24,855 nucleotides of DNA from JAUXFK01 sp034189035 (GCA_034189035.1 JAXHVA010000064.1:1-24855), one strand, 5' to 3'. Positions 6,783 to 15,056 are shown, counted from the stretch's first letter. The notes: generated by a model not told the origin, from the sequence alone. Numbers and translations are program-made.

Positions 6783-8657
6783 ATGTCGAATAAATCAAAT
6801 ATTCCGTACGGGCCGTCGCAAAAGCCGTGGGCCGAGCAAACTCCGAAAGGGGCGGAAGTTACCGGTCCGATTGAAAACCCGCTGGGCGTGTATGAAGAAA
6901 CGCCCCCGCCCGGAATCGAGGGTGATTTTCCGAAAATCGACTACAAGAAGTTCGAAATACCGCCCACGGGCCTCACGAAGAGGCAGTACATGGATGCAAT
7001 GGCGGAACTCGAACGTTTTATAAAAACGCAACATATAAATTTTACCGGCTTCCAGGTGAATGAAAATCTGGATTTTCAGTCGCTCTCATGGCTCCTGGAT
7101 ATTCATACGAACAATGTAGGCGACCCCTTCACGGGAGGCATATTGACATTGAACAGTAAGTTCTGTGAGAGGGCCGTTATGGATTACTTCGCGGCATTGT
7201 GGCAAGCCGATTGGCCACATAACAAAAACCTTTCAGGGCAATACCAGAACCGTTATTGGGGGTATGTCCTGACTATGGGTTCTACCGAGGGAAATCTCTA
7301 TGCGCTGTATAATGCTCGCAATTACCTTGCCGGCGGCATTTTGATGGAAGACCCGGAAACGGAAAACAAGAAAGCGGCTCTTTTAAAGAGGAGAAAACAC
7401 GTGCCGGAGAAAAAATTCGTCATGCTTGATCCGCTTGACACCGAGGAGAACAAATACACGCCTATCGCATTTTTCTCGGAAGACACCCACTATTCCGTGA
7501 TCAAGTCCGTCAGCATTGTAGGATTGACCACATTTTCTCAAGAGGGCAATAAGAAGTATTCTGGTCAGGGCCCGCTTAACAAAGACGGTATATGGCCCGA
7601 CGACAGCAAATGGCCTGACGAGATACACGACAGCGGCAAATGGCCCGATGAGGTTCCGTCTCATGATATCAATGACGGCGATCCAAAATCAGGAACGATC
7701 AATGTCGATAAACTGAAAAAGCTTGTCCGATTTTTTCTCGAGCGTGGCTATCCTATATTGACCGTCTGCAACATGGGTTCGACCTGGAAGGGCGCTTATG
7801 ACGATGTGCCCGCCGTAAATGAAATGCTCGAGGAACTCGGAAAGGAATATCCCGACTTATGGGAACGTTCCGTTGAATACCAAACGCCGGACGGGAAAAC
7901 TTTTCACGACAAGCGCCGCCGTTTCTGGGTGCATGTGGACGGAGCGCTGGGCGGCGCGTATCTGCCCTTTCTCAAGATGGCGAAAAACCGAAATGAGATC
8001 GAAGAGCCGGTTCCCGAGTTCGACTTTTCCATTGAGGCCGTGATGAGCATCTGTTGCTCCATGCATAAGTGGATCGGCGGTCCCTGGCCTGGTGGAGTCT
8101 TCATGACGCGAAAAAAATATCAGTTGCAACCACCTGAAACAGCGGGTTACATCGGTTCGCCCGATACCACGGTGGGCGGTTCTCGAAACGCCTTCTCGCC
8201 GATTCTTCTCTGGGTTTATTTCGCCAGGATGAGCTATGAAGACAATATGAAAAAGGCCATTTACACGGAAAAAGTCGCCGCCAGACTCCGTGAGAAACTC
8301 CAGAAGTTAGAAGACGAGCTGAAAGAACAGGACCCGACAGTAGATCTGTGGCTCCATCGTTCGCCTCTGTCGCTTAGCGTTAGTTTTCGTATGGTTGAAC
8401 CGAACATCACGTATAAATATACGGTCGATTCCGAACGTATGACGACGCCCTACGAGGATCAGAGCGACAAAAAAATGTACAGCGAAGAACGCACGTACGC
8501 GCACATCTACGCCATGGAATCGCTGGGAAAATTCGAAATCGTGGATAGATTTATCAAGGAACTCAGAGATTATTGCAAGGAGCACGGCTGGCGCAAGGCA
8601 TTTCCGGAAACGGTCGACGGCAAACCCAACCCGGGGCCAAGAACGCCTATCGAATAG
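6783..8657 (+). CDS. PLP-dependent amino-acid decarboxylase (group II; histidine/glutamate decarboxylase-like)
   Basis: This intact 624-residue cytosolic enzyme belongs to the fold-type I PLP decarboxylases. Visible landmarks are GSTEGNLYALYNAR (166-179, phosphate-binding loop), EDTHYSV with His236 (stacks on the PLP ring), VHVDGALGGAY with Asp386 (binds the pyridine N) and SMHKWIGGPWPGGV with Lys429 (Schiff base). The STEGN and HKWIG..PGG patterns are closest to the histidine-decarboxylase-like branch, but substrate cannot be read from sequence. It is longer than the roughly 380-470 residues typical of that branch. A Pro-rich N-terminal extension (about 1-60) and an insertion with three WPD repeats (W271, W277, W287) account for much of this. 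Start: AAAGGAGGGG just upstream. It stands alone between the carboxypeptidase and a transposon remnant. Its even codon use and higher GC contrast with the AT-rich DUF1842 region. Confidence 0.88.
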   Translation: MSNKSNIPYGPSQKPWAEQTPKGAEVTGPIENPLGVYEETPPPGIEGDFPKIDYKKFEIPPTGLTKRQYMDAMAELERFIKTQHINFTGFQVNENLDFQSLSWLLDIHTNNVGDPFTGGILTLNSKFCERAVMDYFAALWQADWPHNKNLSGQYQNRYWGYVLTMGSTEGNLYALYNARNYLAGGILMEDPETENKKAALLKRRKHVPEKKFVMLDPLDTEENKYTPIAFFSEDTHYSVIKSVSIVGLTTFSQEGNKKYSGQGPLNKDGIWPDDSKWPDEIHDSGKWPDEVPSHDINDGDPKSGTINVDKLKKLVRFFLERGYPILTVCNMGSTWKGAYDDVPAVNEMLEELGKEYPDLWERSVEYQTPDGKTFHDKRRRFWVHVDGALGGAYLPFLKMAKNRNEIEEPVPEFDFSIEAVMSICCSMHKWIGGPWPGGVFMTRKKYQLQPPETAGYIGSPDTTVGGSRNAFSPILLWVYFARMSYEDNMKKAIYTEKVAARLREKLQKLEDELKEQDPTVDLWLHRSPLSLSVSFRMVEPNITYKYTVDSERMTTPYEDQSDKKMYSEERTYAHIYAMESLGKFEIVDRFIKELRDYCKEHGWRKAFPETVDGKPNPGPRTPIE

Positions 8658-8728
8658 GAATCAATGTTTCCTCTATAATGATGTTCCTGTTTGGAAAGAC
8701 ATAAAAGTTAAAGAAACTATAAGGGGAC

Positions 8729-9285
8729 GGTTATAAGGGGACGACCGTAAATAATTAAATAACATGAAGGATATTTTCTGAGTATGTTGAGAGAATGTTT
8801 AGGATAGCCCAATTAGATACACTTGGCCTCTTGCAACATGTTATGATTTTGATAGGGTTGTTGAAAGAGTCTGTGAATTGTATCAGGTGAAAAAGGAATA
8901 GATAACCGGAAAATGGAGGCAAAAGCACAGGTCAGGGCCAGGGATTTACTCTACTATTGGACTGTGGTTGAATTAGCAATATCTAGAATAGATATGGCGA
9001 GGAGATTTGACATAACGCCTGCCGCTGTGAGTTATTCAGTCCAACGGAGGGGAAAATGGGAAGAAGAGAGAGCTACCAACTGGAGGCTTAGGTTATTTAA
9101 TTAAATGGTTATTGAGTTCGCTCCGAAAACATTATGTGTAAAGTCTTGATTTTGAAAAATAAGTGAACAGAGCGTTTAATTAATTCCTGACAATGCTATC
9201 CGTTTAATAATTAAAACGAAATTTCTTTTATTCGGAGTTAACTCAATAGTCATTTTTAATTATTTAAGGTCGTCCCCCACGTCCC
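8729..9285 (+). mobile_element. Internally deleted REP-associated transposase element, copy 2
   Basis: The left end (GGGGACGACCGTAAATAATT, from about 8731) and the right end (AATTATTTAAGGTCGTCCCC, to about 9281) are inverted repeats with one mismatch in about 20. Inside, 8795-8850 reads MFRIAQLDTLGLLQHVMI, matching the N terminus of REP-associated Y1 transposases (ARIAR-D-PG-LHHVM-RG). About 8853-9104 carries the C-terminal part VVERVCELYQ, then RARDLLYYWTVVELAISR and ITPAAVSYSVQ. The middle of the gene, including the Tyr catalytic region, is deleted and the junction is out of frame. A MITE (9101-9260) interrupts the right end. The element is non-autonomous. Confidence 0.65.
9101..9260. mobile_element. 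MITE-like element A (about 160 bp)
   Basis: The ends are imperfect inverted repeats: left AAATGGTTATTGAGTTCGCTC and right (reverse strand) AAATGACTATTGAGTTAACT. The interior is AT-rich and non-coding. It splits the right end of the REP-transposase element. The uninterrupted version, GGTTATTTAAATATTTAAGG, survives at about 1670-1690, so this is a real insertion. The same termini bound the element at 16588-16742. The target duplication is hard to define in the AT-rich flank. Confidence 0.7.
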
Positions 9286-9318
9286 GTATAATTGTAAATA
9301 ACTTAAGGAGATATTTCA

Positions 9319-10507
9319 ATGAAAACGTATCCGAGAATTATTAATGCTTTAAAGAAAATGGTAGAGAGCGATGCAACATTAAAGACTGAATTAGAACTAT
9401 TGTATAAAAAAAGCCTTTGAGAAATGGGAAAAACAATCAAATCCGCTGAGTTGGGCATTATTTGAGACTCTTGAGGGATTTTACGGCTATCTGGATATTT
9501 TGATGAAAACAACACCCGCAGATAAAGATTTTAATGATCTTTTTCATGAACTATATTTTGTTGTCAGCCAAGATAACAATGCTCTCCAGGTAAATAAAGA
9601 CTATTCTAAATTTCAGGAATGGATGGCAGTATTCGTAGAGGTTTACGGAAGCTTTCTTAACACACCACAATCCGCTAATAATTTATCTTCTTTTGCAAAT
9701 GATAATACTTTTGAAATAGATTTGTTCACAGTTCCTCCTGGAGGATTCAATAGTTTTAACACTTTCTTTTGCCGGCATATAAGACCTGGCAAAAGACCTA
9801 TAGGCACAATAACACGTCCCTATATTCCCCCTTCACCAGGACATCCGGTCGGCCCCTCCCCGGATCCCGAAGAAGACATTAAGAATATCCATGAGAACAT
9901 GAATAGCGACACTGTTATACTTGTTCCTGCAGACAGTGTATTCAAGGGCAGCTGGCACATCAACGAAAAAGATTACGTGAAAGTGTCCAAAGGGAATACT
10001 TATCCGATAGAAGAGCTATTGGCCGGAAGTAAATATTCCGATTGTTTTAAAGACTGTCTTTTTACCCATAGTTATTTAACCGTATTCACCTATCACCGTT
10101 ACCATGTCCCGGTCCGTGGCAAAGTTTTAGAAACGAGTATTGTCTCCGGAGAAGTGTATGCACATGTAGATTTGGAAGATGGCCATCTGAGTGCCACAGA
10201 CGGAGAGGAATATCAGTTCAAACAAGATCGGGCTATAATGATTATAGACAATCCTGTAATAGGTAAAGTAGCCATGATTCCGATTGGTATGGATTTTGTC
10301 TCTTCCTGCAATCTTTCGGTAAATGAAGGCGATTATCTGAACAAAGGTGATGAGTTCGGCTATTTTCTTTTTGGTGGTTCAGACATGATTATGCTTTTTG
10401 CGAACCCAAATATTAAAGTCGATTTAAAAATACCGCAAAAAGTCCCAGGGGAAAAGCAAAAGTATTATTTCTACAAATTGGGACAAGTATTCGGAAGACT
10501 GTCCTGA
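9319..10507 (+). pseudogene. Phosphatidylserine-decarboxylase-family protein, frameshifted at an A7 run
   Basis: The gene starts at ATG 9319 with AAGGAG nine bases upstream and reads MKTYPRIINALKKMVESDAT... to a stop at 9418-9420. Removing one A from the A7 run (9406-9412) joins this to the following frame (AFEKWEKQSNPLSWALFETL), giving about 395 residues ending at 10507. The C-terminal two thirds is the PSD catalytic domain: FNTFFCRHIRPGKRPI, TYHRYHVPVRGKV with the paired His, VGKVAMIPIGMDFVSS, and EFGYFLFGGSDMIMLF. The GGS (Ser codon 10379-10381) is the expected self-cleavage site that yields the pyruvoyl cofactor. The alpha-helical N-terminal region resembles that of the locus at 19193. 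There is no membrane anchor, so a soluble amino-acid decarboxylase role is possible. An internal TTG/ATG at about 9500 could start a shorter form, but it lacks a good ribosome site. Confidence 0.72.
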
Positions 10508-10612
10508 TTTAAAAAAAGACTTAAAAATGAGATTACATAGCAAAACCTCTTTCTCATGCAATTGAAACGAAAAAAATTGAGATCATATAAAAATCAACAA
10601 AGCACTAAAATG

Positions 10613-10670
10613 GCTCACTTGATCGTTGGATAAAGCCTATCGGCAAGTGAGCTTCGCAGAAGGAACGATC
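10613..10670 (+). promoter_or_regulatory. Possible RNA pseudoknot at the ribosome site of the nitrilase-like gene
   Basis: GCTCACTTG (10613-10621) pairs perfectly with CAAGTGAGC (10644-10652). GATCGTT in that loop (10621-10627) pairs with AACGATC (10664-10670), which lies directly after the ribosome site AGAAGGA (10658-10664) and just before the ATG at 10673. Together this is an H-type pseudoknot arrangement that could hide the ribosome site. No known riboswitch class was recognised. Confidence 0.35.
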
Positions 10671-10672
10671 AA

Positions 10673-12133
10673 ATGGAAAAAGTTGAATATGTGGCATGGT
10701 CTTTATATACAGGTCCATCCAACCTCAGAAATGTTATTAGTGATTCAAATTGCCCTTGGATCGTGGGGCAGTGGACTGGAGTGAATGATGACATATTACC
10801 TCAACACATACAAGATGATATTGAGCTAAGAATTTCATTGTTAATAAAAACCTTTCAAAATATTCTTCCCTCATATAAAACACATGTTAGAAATTTTATT
10901 ATTCCTGAATTCTTCTTTCGCTGTAAACAGGGCCCCTATCCAAACATCAAAGTAGACGGACAAAACTATCCGTTGGAATATGTCCAGTTACGTCTAAACC
11001 AAGAATTCCTAAACATTATACCCGATGACAATAATGACTACAACATTGTTATTGGCTCAATATTGACGAGCAATATCGACGATTATACCGGTTTTCTTAA
11101 TTCTAAAATAGTCAAACAGCGTTTACAAAGTCTCAATAATGTTCTGCCATCGGGGTTTAGTTTGTCAGATAAAGCAGGTCACTCATTTTGGCGCAGGAAT
11201 TTACCTTCCCAAGATCGAAAAGATCTTAGTAATGATTTAGCAACACTGAATGATTTTATGAAAGAATGCCGGGCAAATCCGCTTTGTACTGTTCGGAACC
11301 GAGGTATATATTTCCATTATAATCGGACAGTGAAGTCGGAATCAGCGATGTATGTTTACGAAAAACGGAACGAGTCTACTGTAGACTTGACTATGGGTGT
11401 ATTCAACGAGCAAAACAAAATTGATCCAGGTGGAATGATAACTGAGTGGATGGCGAATTATCCTTCTTACAGTATCATTAAAGGAGATAAGCAAATTGAT
11501 GAATTTTCAACGAATGCCAGGTTTACCCCACCCTATCTGGGCGAGTATGATGTTGGAGTTGAAATATGCCTGGATCATAGACTTCAAAGATTAAGAAGAA
11601 CGGTTGATATGACTAAGGAGTGTGGGGCTGACGCTGATAATTTTCCGCTTTTCAAACAAATCATTCCATCAGGCGGCATGCAAATACTTGATTACAGTGT
11701 CGCAGCGAATAAAAATTCCGCTATTTTCAATGCTGATGCCTGTGATAAGGTATACCGTGTGTACGGCGATGAAAAAACTGTAATCCTGAATGGAGAAGCG
11801 GGAAAATTTAAGGGGATTACATGTGGTGTATACAACCAAACCATACAATCAAAATGGTCAGGCAAAGATGGGAAGACCTATTACTCACATAGCCAATTAG
11901 CTTTTACAACAAATGATTCTATGCTCAGCGGATTCAACAATGCGTTGGGAAATAAAAACGAAAAAGCCCTAACATTCAATGGTTCTGAAGATAATCCTCA
12001 CAATCTCCGAACAGATACATACAACCCTATCGTTATAAGCCTTCAGGATGACACTAATCTTTTTGCAGCAGGAACAGGTGAGATACACTATTACGAACCA
12101 ATCGCTGATGTAACAGAAAACAGCGCAACATAA
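10673..12133 (+). CDS. Nitrilase-superfamily (carbon-nitrogen hydrolase-like) protein
   Basis: This 486-residue soluble protein lacks a signal peptide. NFIIPEFFFRC (Glu79) fits the catalytic-Glu strand and YNIVIGSIL fits a following core strand. TVRNRGIYFH and TVKSESAMYVYEKRN are the region where the catalytic Lys is expected. YDVGVEICLDHRLQRL (Cys299) is an excellent match to the nitrilase nucleophile motif (G-EICxDxR). Family enzymes cleave nitriles, amides or N-acyl bonds with a Glu-Lys-Cys triad; the exact Lys is uncertain here. It is well above the usual 260-330 residues, with long insertions and a roughly 100-residue C-terminal extension of unknown role. The start follows AGAAGGA with 8-base spacing. 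It sits 165 bases after the frameshifted PSD gene and ends just before a 10-bp terminator-like hairpin, so it is probably transcribed alone. Confidence 0.68.
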   Translation: MEKVEYVAWSLYTGPSNLRNVISDSNCPWIVGQWTGVNDDILPQHIQDDIELRISLLIKTFQNILPSYKTHVRNFIIPEFFFRCKQGPYPNIKVDGQNYPLEYVQLRLNQEFLNIIPDDNNDYNIVIGSILTSNIDDYTGFLNSKIVKQRLQSLNNVLPSGFSLSDKAGHSFWRRNLPSQDRKDLSNDLATLNDFMKECRANPLCTVRNRGIYFHYNRTVKSESAMYVYEKRNESTVDLTMGVFNEQNKIDPGGMITEWMANYPSYSIIKGDKQIDEFSTNARFTPPYLGEYDVGVEICLDHRLQRLRRTVDMTKECGADADNFPLFKQIIPSGGMQILDYSVAANKNSAIFNADACDKVYRVYGDEKTVILNGEAGKFKGITCGVYNQTIQSKWSGKDGKTYYSHSQLAFTTNDSMLSGFNNALGNKNEKALTFNGSEDNPHNLRTDTYNPIVISLQDDTNLFAAGTGEIHYYEPIADVTENSAT

Positions 12134-12150
12134 CCTTTCATTCCAGCGGA

Positions 12151-12183
12151 TTTGTGGGGCTTTACTTCGTTGCGCCCCACAAA
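12151..12183 (+). terminator. Hairpin after the nitrilase-like gene
   Basis: TTTGTGGGGC (12151-12160) and GCCCCACAAA (12174-12183) form a perfect 10-bp stem with a 13-base loop, 18 bases after the stop codon. There is no T run downstream, so termination efficiency is uncertain. A smaller hairpin (TGCGAC/GTCGCA) follows at 12204-12220. Confidence 0.5.
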
Positions 12184-12318
12184 CAGCTGAATTCAACGTT
12201 TGTTGCGACACGAAGTCGCATAAGTTATTGTATTGAAAGTAATTTATTTCTATTTAGAATACTCAGTATGTTCCTACTGATCTCTACGTGGGCGTGCTAC
12301 CGTTGCGCTGATGACGGT

Positions 12319-12624
12319 GTGCGAAGCCCCACGGACAAAGTACCGAATTGGGTTGAAATGGTGACAGGACGACCACCAGGGAAACCTTCCCGATTAAGGG
12401 CTAGAGACGAGTGATATGTTGAAGATATCTGAATGTCCATACGCATCGTCAACGAGCGACAGGCCTACGAGGTTTAATAGGTGGAAAGCTATTCCTCTGA
12501 GTGAGAAGCATACGGTCAGGTTGTAAGTCTCTAACGTGCTTACACGGAACTGGAGTACCGCCGGTGTCCAGGGCACACATAAGAAACTCCCGCCGATAAA
12601 GACTCACAAGTCTACAGAGAAGCA
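12319..12624 (+). mobile_element. Group II intron 5' fragment (domain I)
   Basis: The stretch begins with GTGCG (12319-12323), the usual group II intron 5' boundary. It continues with blocks I recognise as bacterial group II domain I: GTGACAGGACGACCACCAGG, GGCTAGAGACGAGTGATATG, GGTGGAAAGCTATTCC, and GTAAGTCTCTAACGTGCTTA followed by a GGAACTGG...CCGCC region. It stops near 12620, before any RT reading frame or domains V/VI. The overlapping open frames (12154-12414 and 12536-12742) look like chance reading of structured RNA. The element is truncated and joined directly to an unrelated coding tail. Confidence 0.6.
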
Positions 12625-12771
12625 ATGCCCGGCTACACGATTATCGGCATTCCGGGAAAACCTGAATTCCCATGGCTGGGTATCGACGCGATGCATTGCA
12701 GAACTAAAGGCGTGCCCAGGGAAATTGTGGACAACTGGTTAAAAAGCCGGACTCAACCTATAGTTAAATAA
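12625..12771 (+). pseudogene. Possible arginine/agmatine deiminase family C-terminal tail
   Basis: A frame of 48 codons ending at TAA 12769-12771 contains FPWLGIDAMHCRTKGVPREI. The G-x-D-A-M-H-C-R-T-x-x-x-P pattern resembles the C-terminal Cys motif (G-x-LHCxT-x-x-P) of the Porphyromonas-type peptidylarginine/agmatine deiminase family, which carries the catalytic Cys. Nothing of the rest of the gene remains; the intron fragment directly precedes it. It lies 22 bases ahead of the PsiD-like gene, so the lost gene may once have been that gene's upstream neighbour. The assignment is tentative because the fragment is short. Confidence 0.42.
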
Positions 12772-12793
12772 CATTTATAGAGGAGAAATATTC

Positions 12794-14161
12794 ATGGAAG
12801 ACAATAAAAATGTCACAACATCATATCGTGTTGGAGAGTGGTTGCCGTCCGACCAGCAAGTTTTGAATCTTTTGAATAATTGGCTGATCGATCTTGTAAA
12901 CGAGGCAGCCGCTGTAAAAAAGCCGTTTCATCCGGTTATACAAGGATTTCAGAAACTCATCGAGTCGGACCCTGAAATATACGCCTTGGTAACCATGATG
13001 TTCGAACAGGTACCCAAGAAGTATGAGCATAGTAAGTACGGCAAGCAGGTAAGAGACTATAAGCACTTTTTAGAATTGCTTAACGTAATCATGACAAAAT
13101 CTCCAACCTATAACGATACGGGTTGCGTTGGTTTTCCGATTAACGCGATACTTGACTGGGCCATGGGTACCGAAGGCGGTTTTGCCGCGTTTCTTAATGA
13201 CAAGCTCAATGCACAGTTTAAAAAAATGTTAAACCATTGGAGAACATTCCTCAAATCAAAAGATTCCAAGTATGTTCTCTCAACAGACAATAATCCGATT
13301 AAAGGCGTAGTGCCATCCAGAACAGAGCAATACTATTGGTTAAGCGATACGGCAATAGTGGGAATGATGAATATGATGAGGCAGGGAAAACCGCCGCTAA
13401 AACCGGATGAACATGAAAAGGCCAGGAAAGAGTTTATTGAGACATTTGAGTGTGACCCGGAAAAATCGCACTATGGTTTTACCTCCTGGGATGATTTTTT
13501 TACCAGAAAATTCCGAGAAGGTTTTCGGCCGATTGCAGGCGAGGGAGATGACTCCATAATTGTTAATGCTTGTGAATCAGCACCTTATAGAATTGCGCAG
13601 GGTGATGAAGTAAAGCTTCGCAATAAATTCTGGATTAAAGGGCAGCCATACTCTCTATACCACATGCTTGACGGAGATGAGAGCGTTGAAGAATTTGTAG
13701 GCGGCTCTGTTTACCAGGCCTTTTTGAGCGCAAAAAGTTACCATCGCTGGAACAGCCCTGTTTCCGGTACAATTACAAAAACAAAAATTATTGACGGTAC
13801 CTATTATTCAGAAACACCGTCAGTAGGTTTTGATCCGGCGGCGCCTAATGACTCTCAGGGGTATATCAGTGAAGTTGCTACACGAGCTCTCATTTTCATA
13901 AAAGCCGACAACCCCAAAATTGGGCTGATGTGTATAGTATTTATTGGCATGGCCGAGGTGTCTTCATGCGACATACAAGTATATGAAGGCCAGAATGTGA
14001 AAAAGGGCCAGCCAATCGGAACATTCCACTTTGGCGGTTCAACGCATTGTCTCTTATTTCGCAAGGGGGTTAAAGTGAAATTTGAATTACCGGAGGACAA
14101 TCCGCCAGGCCTGAATTCTTATAATCTCTTCGTTAGTTCAAAACTTGCTGTTGTGGAATAA
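12794..14161 (+). CDS. PSD-family decarboxylase with PSDC N-terminal domain (PsiD-like)
   Basis: This intact 455-residue soluble enzyme has two domains. Residues about 45-190 match the PSDC helical domain (PF12588): HPVIQGFQKLIESDPEIYAL, MFEQVPKK, QVRDYKHFLELLN and CVGFPINAILDWAMGT. Residues about 228-450 are the pyruvoyl PSD catalytic domain: GFTSWDDFFTRKF (228-240), SYHRWNSPVSGTI with His317, CIVFIGMAEVSSCDI, and GTFHFGGSTHCLL with Ser416 in GGS as the expected self-cleavage residue, giving a 40-residue alpha chain. This domain pair is that of fungal PSD-like enzymes, including PsiD, the L-tryptophan decarboxylase of psilocybin biosynthesis. Lack of a membrane anchor fits a soluble amino-acid substrate better than phosphatidylserine, but that is inference. 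The ribosome site is GAGGAG about 7 bases before ATG. A hairpin terminator follows. Confidence 0.85.
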   Translation: MEDNKNVTTSYRVGEWLPSDQQVLNLLNNWLIDLVNEAAAVKKPFHPVIQGFQKLIESDPEIYALVTMMFEQVPKKYEHSKYGKQVRDYKHFLELLNVIMTKSPTYNDTGCVGFPINAILDWAMGTEGGFAAFLNDKLNAQFKKMLNHWRTFLKSKDSKYVLSTDNNPIKGVVPSRTEQYYWLSDTAIVGMMNMMRQGKPPLKPDEHEKARKEFIETFECDPEKSHYGFTSWDDFFTRKFREGFRPIAGEGDDSIIVNACESAPYRIAQGDEVKLRNKFWIKGQPYSLYHMLDGDESVEEFVGGSVYQAFLSAKSYHRWNSPVSGTITKTKIIDGTYYSETPSVGFDPAAPNDSQGYISEVATRALIFIKADNPKIGLMCIVFIGMAEVSSCDIQVYEGQNVKKGQPIGTFHFGGSTHCLLFRKGVKVKFELPEDNPPGLNSYNLFVSSKLAVVE

Positions 14162-14174
14162 CAAAATCACCAAG

Positions 14175-14217
14175 GCGAGAGAAAGCTTCGATATAAACAC
14201 AATATGCCTTCTCTCGC
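14175..14217 (+). terminator. Hairpin after the PsiD-like gene
   Basis: GCGAGAGAA (14175-14183) pairs with TTCTCTCGC (14209-14217) across a 25-base loop, starting 13 bases after the stop. It is followed by TTCATTTAG, not a clean T run, so this is a probable but weak intrinsic terminator. Confidence 0.5.
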
Positions 14218-14330
14218 TTCATTTAGTAGGGAGGAGTGTAAGTGTACAAGCATTATAGTAGGTAAAAAGGAGACCAGTGACGAGAGAATATTGCTTTCCA
14301 GAAATGAAGACTTTACCAGGAACAACTGGA

Positions 14331-14519
14331 ATAAGGGTATGTCATGAAATAAGTGTTACATATGAACGCTCAGATTTAGGTCGGATTTGTACGATCCGCA
14401 AATGCAAAACCAAAGGAATAGTTGATCCTATTTCGAGGATTTTGTGTTTGAGGATCATACAAAGATGGCCTGAAGATGAGATGCTAAGATGTAACACTTA
14501 TTTCATGACAGACCCTAAG
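14331..14519. mobile_element. Short element with 22-bp perfect terminal inverted repeats
   Basis: Bases 14340-14361 (TGTCATGAAATAAGTG...) are the exact reverse complement of 14489-14510. Imperfect pairing continues outward for about 9 more bases on each side (AAGGGTA against the complement of GACCCTAA). The interior of about 127 bases is non-coding and contains a small hairpin (GGATTTGTACGATCC). Size and ends fit a MITE or the deleted remnant of a DNA transposon; I cannot name the family. It lies immediately upstream of copy 3 of the sigma-54 cassette. Confidence 0.65.
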
Positions 14520-14682
14520 GGAAACCCAGTACAGGGCTGTTGCCCAAATCCCTTTTCACTTTTTCCGAGACTTTTATGACCACTCAAAGAGATTCTTGAT
14601 TGGGCAAAGGCCTGAAGAATTTGCAAAAAGGTTTTTTTATCGTAAGAAAGACGGAACACAATAACTCGTGCTTGAATAAGTG

Positions 14683-14735
14683 ATTGGACGTATTCGTCCA
14701 CCGCTTAAGCACCATTATGGACAATTACCTCCAAT
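14683..14735. promoter_or_regulatory. Paired inverted-repeat operator, copy 3
   Basis: ATTGGACGTATTCGTCCA (14683-14700) and TGGACAATTACCTCCAAT (14718-14735) repeat the two-dyad arrangement of the other cassettes; the second dyad is slightly degraded. It is the putative binding site of the activator for the promoter at 15057. Confidence 0.57.
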
Positions 14736-15056
14736 AGATGAGATTCCGGATTTAAATGCAAGTCTATATTGTACTCTTCATCTTTAATATTTAATAGTTA
14801 TAACGATGAAATGAAGGCATGATCAAGATATAGATCATCCACTTCTTATGCTGCTCAACATCTTCACTCTGGCCATTCCAGAAAATGTGTCTATTAAGTA
14901 TATCTAATTGATATTATTCAAGTAAATATTTATAGGTCGGCTATCAAGTATTTAAAATTTGACTTGATGCCATCTTTAAATAATGGTGGCTGTTCATATA
15001 TAATCCTAAGTCTTATAAGATTCAATCGTTGGATTAGATTCCATTTGAGAACAAAA

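Noticed and set aside
12154..12742. Two plus-strand open frames (86 and 68 codons)
   Set aside because: They lie over a terminator-like hairpin and group II intron domain I sequence; no family resemblance or ribosome site.
14277..14579. 100-codon open frame
   Set aside because: It spans both arms of the 22-bp inverted-repeat element and has no recognisable protein features.
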